Assembly: GCA_018644745.1 (NCBI GenBank)
Contig: JABGPX010000535.1
Location: 1 to 7,015 of the forward strand
DNA: 7,015 bases
DNA from: Spirochaetales bacterium
GTDB lineage: Bacteria; Spirochaetota; Spirochaetia; ARS1246
Direction: 5' to 3'
The stretch's first letter is position 1, and the number at the start of each line of letters is the position of its first letter. Position numbers and translations under genes: made by a program. This document shows, piece by piece, positions 5,740 through 7,015 of the stretch. The notes below the pieces were generated by a model. It saw only the letters and a list, made by a program, of their open reading frames with translations. It did no database searches and was not told where the DNA came from.

Positions 5740-6472
5740 GTATAAGGGTACTACGCTGGACAGGAAATTTCATGCTCTATCCGACGAAACCCGACGGACA
5801 ATACTTGTGATGGTGCTTCAGAGTCCAAGATCCGTAACTGAAATTACCGCAAGGTTTTCGATTTCGATGCCGGCCGTATCGAAACACCTGCGCGTTCTTG
5901 AAGCTGCGGGACTTGTCACGAGGAAGCGCGAGGGCAGGACACACCTTATTCAAGGTGTGGCAGGCGCGTTTGGCGAGCTGTCGGTATTAATTGGGTACTA
6001 TGAAACCTTCTGGAGCAAGGCTCTCTCATCATTAGCCACATATATGGAGGAAACGATGAACGATATTGTACGTGTTACGCAGCAGATCAACGCACCGATA
6101 GAAAAGGTCTATTCAGCCTGGACTGATTCGGCATCTATGGCGAAGTGGTTCACTCCGATGGACAATATGTCTGCAAGGGTGAAAGCCACGTTCGAAAAAG
6201 GCAGCAGCTATTCGATCGCGATGATTATGGAGGGAGGCCAAGAGCTTGAACATACCGGCGAATATCTCGAGGTTACTGCCAACAAGCTCCTGAAGTTCTC
6301 CTGGAATTCACCCGAATTCAAAGACTCCACAGTCACCGTCGGTTTTGAAGAAAAGGACGGAGGAACCCTAGTGACATTAACCCACGAAGGGCTTCCCACC
6401 GAAGAATCACGTAATAACCACGAAGGCGGATGGACCTATATCTTGGAATGCCTGGGCAAAGAACTAACATAG
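5732..6472 (+). CDS. ArsR-family HTH regulator fused to an SRPBCC/AHSA1 domain
   Basis: This 246-residue protein has two parts. Residues about 10-100 are an ArsR-type winged helix; the recognition-helix region ISMPAVSKHLRVLEAAGLV (44-62) and wing KREGRTH (66-71) are clear. The metal-box motif ELCVCDL of ArsR/SmtB metal sensors is absent, so direct metal sensing is unlikely. Residues about 112-246 are an SRPBCC (AHSA1/CalC-like) ligand-binding fold, with INAPIEKVYSAWTD (119-132), WFTP (139-142), GEYLEV and a C-terminal GGWTYILECL. These domains are usually encoded by two adjacent genes; here they are one frame, and GGAGG plus ATG at 6046-6058 could also yield the second domain alone (138 residues). 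The start codon sits inside the palindrome and lacks a Shine-Dalgarno, as in a leaderless gene. Likely role: autoregulated repressor responding to a small hydrophobic ligand, which is inference. Confidence 0.88.
   Translation: MVKYKGTTLDRKFHALSDETRRTILVMVLQSPRSVTEITARFSISMPAVSKHLRVLEAAGLVTRKREGRTHLIQGVAGAFGELSVLIGYYETFWSKALSSLATYMEETMNDIVRVTQQINAPIEKVYSAWTDSASMAKWFTPMDNMSARVKATFEKGSSYSIAMIMEGGQELEHTGEYLEVTANKLLKFSWNSPEFKDSTVTVGFEEKDGGTLVTLTHEGLPTEESRNNHEGGWTYILECLGKELT
6046..6058 (+). promoter_or_regulatory. Internal Shine-Dalgarno and in-frame ATG at the SRPBCC boundary
   Basis: GGAGG (6046-6050) lies 5 bases before ATG 6056-6058, which is codon 109 of the fused gene and sits exactly where an independent SRPBCC protein would begin. 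The main start of the gene has no such site. This arrangement could give both the full fusion and a free 138-residue SRPBCC protein, or it may be a relic of an older two-gene layout. Confidence 0.5.
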
Positions 6473-6487
6473 GCATTTACGTCTAAC

Positions 6488-6527
6488 AAAACCGCCGTCC
6501 TCATGATGATACGGGCGGCGGTTTTTT
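6488..6527 (+). terminator. Rho-independent terminator after the ArsR-SRPBCC gene
   Basis: AAAACCGCCG (6488-6497) pairs perfectly with CGGCGGTTTT (6516-6525). The stem can extend by three more pairs inward (6498-6500 with 6513-6515, one of them G-T), leaving a 12-base loop. The stem runs into a six-T tract (6522-6527). It starts 15 bases after the stop codon and is the clearest terminator in the window. Confidence 0.92.
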
Positions 6528-6552
6528 ATTTGGCGTTACATGCCGGCGTTCC

Positions 6553-6561
6553 TGCTATAAT
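6553..6561 (+). promoter_or_regulatory. Extended -10 promoter-like site
   Basis: TGC-TATAAT is a consensus extended -10 element directly after the terminator. The best -35 candidate, TTGGCG (6530-6535), is 20 bases away, which is too far to be ideal, but extended -10 promoters depend less on it. A start near 6568 would give a leader of about 210 bases before the FAD oxidoreductase gene, running through the sulfotransferase-like fragment. Confidence 0.4.
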
Positions 6562-6600
6562 GAATGAGAATTTACTAATTGCGCGTGGAAGACAAGATGA

Positions 6601-6738
6601 CGGATCGAGAATCCAACGAGCAAGGTTCATCCTCCGGCAATTGCGTACGACGCCGAAATAGCGGGTCTTGCTTTCGAACTCTATGAGGCCGATTTCAATG
6701 CCTTTGGATATCACCGAGACTACTGGATGCATGCGTAG
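6601..6738 (+). pseudogene. Fragment resembling a sulfotransferase C-terminus
   Basis: One frame is open for 45 codons from just after a TGA (6598-6600) to TAG (6736-6738) and has no convincing start at its head. It reads ENPTSKVHPPAIAYD and then a helix ending ELYEADFNAFGYHRDYW. The N-S/T-rich turn followed by a helix and a Y-x-x-DF-x-x-FGY ending is what I recall from C-termini of P-loop sulfotransferases. The PAPS-binding N-terminal loop and the rest of the about 250-residue domain are absent; the strong terminator lies immediately upstream. An ATG at 6597 opens a different frame that stops after 29 codons. Most likely it is a decayed or rearranged remnant; family assignment from 45 residues is tentative. 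Confidence 0.4.
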
Positions 6739-6777
6739 GGATGGAGATGAACAACAACGGCCTCGGTACGAGATATT

Positions 6778-7015
6778 ATGAATGATCTACAATATGATAT
6801 CGTTGTTGCAGGCGGCGGTACCGCCGGTTCAGCTGCCGCGGTGGCAGCGGCCAGGAGAGGACACCGCGTGCTGCTCGTTGAGGAACAGAACAGCCTAGGT
6901 GGCATTTCCACGTCCGGGGGCGTCGGCTGGTGGTTCGCGTCTCTCGAAGGGATGGGGAACATCTTTGACACCCTCGTCTTCGAAATGCGGCAGTTTGGAG
7001 AATTGAAAGCGGGAC
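6778..7015 (+). CDS. FAD-dependent oxidoreductase, N-terminal part (runs off window end)
   Basis: The first 79 codons are visible. Residues 6-35 form a Rossmann FAD-binding unit: hydrophobic strand YDIVVAGGG, the GxGxxG glycines at 12, 14 and 17, an Ala-rich helix and a second strand VLLVE ending in Glu35, the usual ligand of the FAD ribose. The following [15 protein letters not shown] (38-52) resembles the FAD_oxidored type (PF12831), where LGG plus a T/S-G segment contacts the cofactor. No signal peptide is seen, so a cytoplasmic location is likely. Substrate cannot be told from this part. The frame is closed by TGA at 6748-6750, so ATG 6778 is the first possible ATG; its Shine-Dalgarno is weak (GAGAT just upstream). 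Small-ORF overlap at the start (6741-6785) might help initiation. Confidence 0.85.
   Translation, partial: MNDLQYDIVVAGGGTAGSAAAVAAARRGHRVLLVEEQNSLGGISTSGGVGWWFASLEGMGNIFDTLVFEMRQFGELKAG

Noticed and set aside
5732..6060. ArsR-type domain as an arsenic or other metal sensor
   Set aside because: The ELCVCDL-type metal box is missing and no other clustered Cys/His pattern is seen in the HTH part; the fused SRPBCC domain points to a small organic ligand.
6560..6661. 33-codon frame starting within the TATAAT element
   Set aside because: Its start overlaps the -10 box, there is no ribosome-binding site, and the translation resembles no protein family I know.
1..7015. CRISPR arrays, insertion sequences, tRNA or rRNA genes
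   Set aside because: No regularly spaced repeats, no transposase-like frame with terminal inverted repeats, and no cloverleaf or rRNA-like stretch were found on reading the window.

Overview
This is a bacterial copper-resistance locus with unrelated genes beyond it. Base composition looks balanced by eye (not computed), genes are tightly packed, Shine-Dalgarno sites are mostly clear and all reading frames fit the standard bacterial code. The taxon cannot be fixed from the window. A CsoR repressor, a two-HMA CopA and an F510_1955-type secreted propeller beside copper genes recall Gram-positive or other Terrabacteria lineages (Bacillota, Actinomycetota, Chloroflexota), but that is a weak inference.

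Left part (1-4085, + strand). The window opens in the last 40 codons of a csoR-like gene. A 200-base spacer follows, holding a strong sigma-70-type promoter with a G/C-rich palindrome typical of CsoR operators between its -35 and -10 boxes. It should drive a compact operon: copA (Cu(I) P1B-type ATPase, 326-2827), a CopZ-like HMA chaperone with an unusual Cys-Cys tail (2827-3186), csoR (3199-3528), and a secreted TlpA/ResA-like thioredoxin (about 3537-4085). Likely logic: Cu(I) releases CsoR, the chaperone carries Cu(I) in the cytoplasm, CopA exports it, and the secreted thiol-disulfide protein acts outside the membrane.

Middle part (4097-5442). A convergent gene on the - strand encodes a signal-peptide-bearing beta-propeller-like protein with three Asp-box repeats, a His/acidic patch after its membrane segment and a CDC tail. 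Divergent from it across about 100 AT-rich bases is a 70-residue secreted peptide whose mature part carries a CGC motif and six histidines. I infer that this pair is an extracytoplasmic metal-handling module; it is the least explained part of the window.

Right part (5443-7015). A non-coding stretch with modest inverted repeats leads to a promoter whose start codon lies inside a perfect palindrome, so the mRNA is probably leaderless and self-repressed. It drives an ArsR-type HTH fused in frame to an SRPBCC/AHSA1 domain, with an internal Shine-Dalgarno and ATG at the domain boundary. A strong intrinsic terminator follows. Beyond it are a TGn-TATAAT promoter-like site, a short fragment that reads like the C-terminus of a sulfotransferase, and the start of an FAD-dependent oxidoreductase cut by the window edge.
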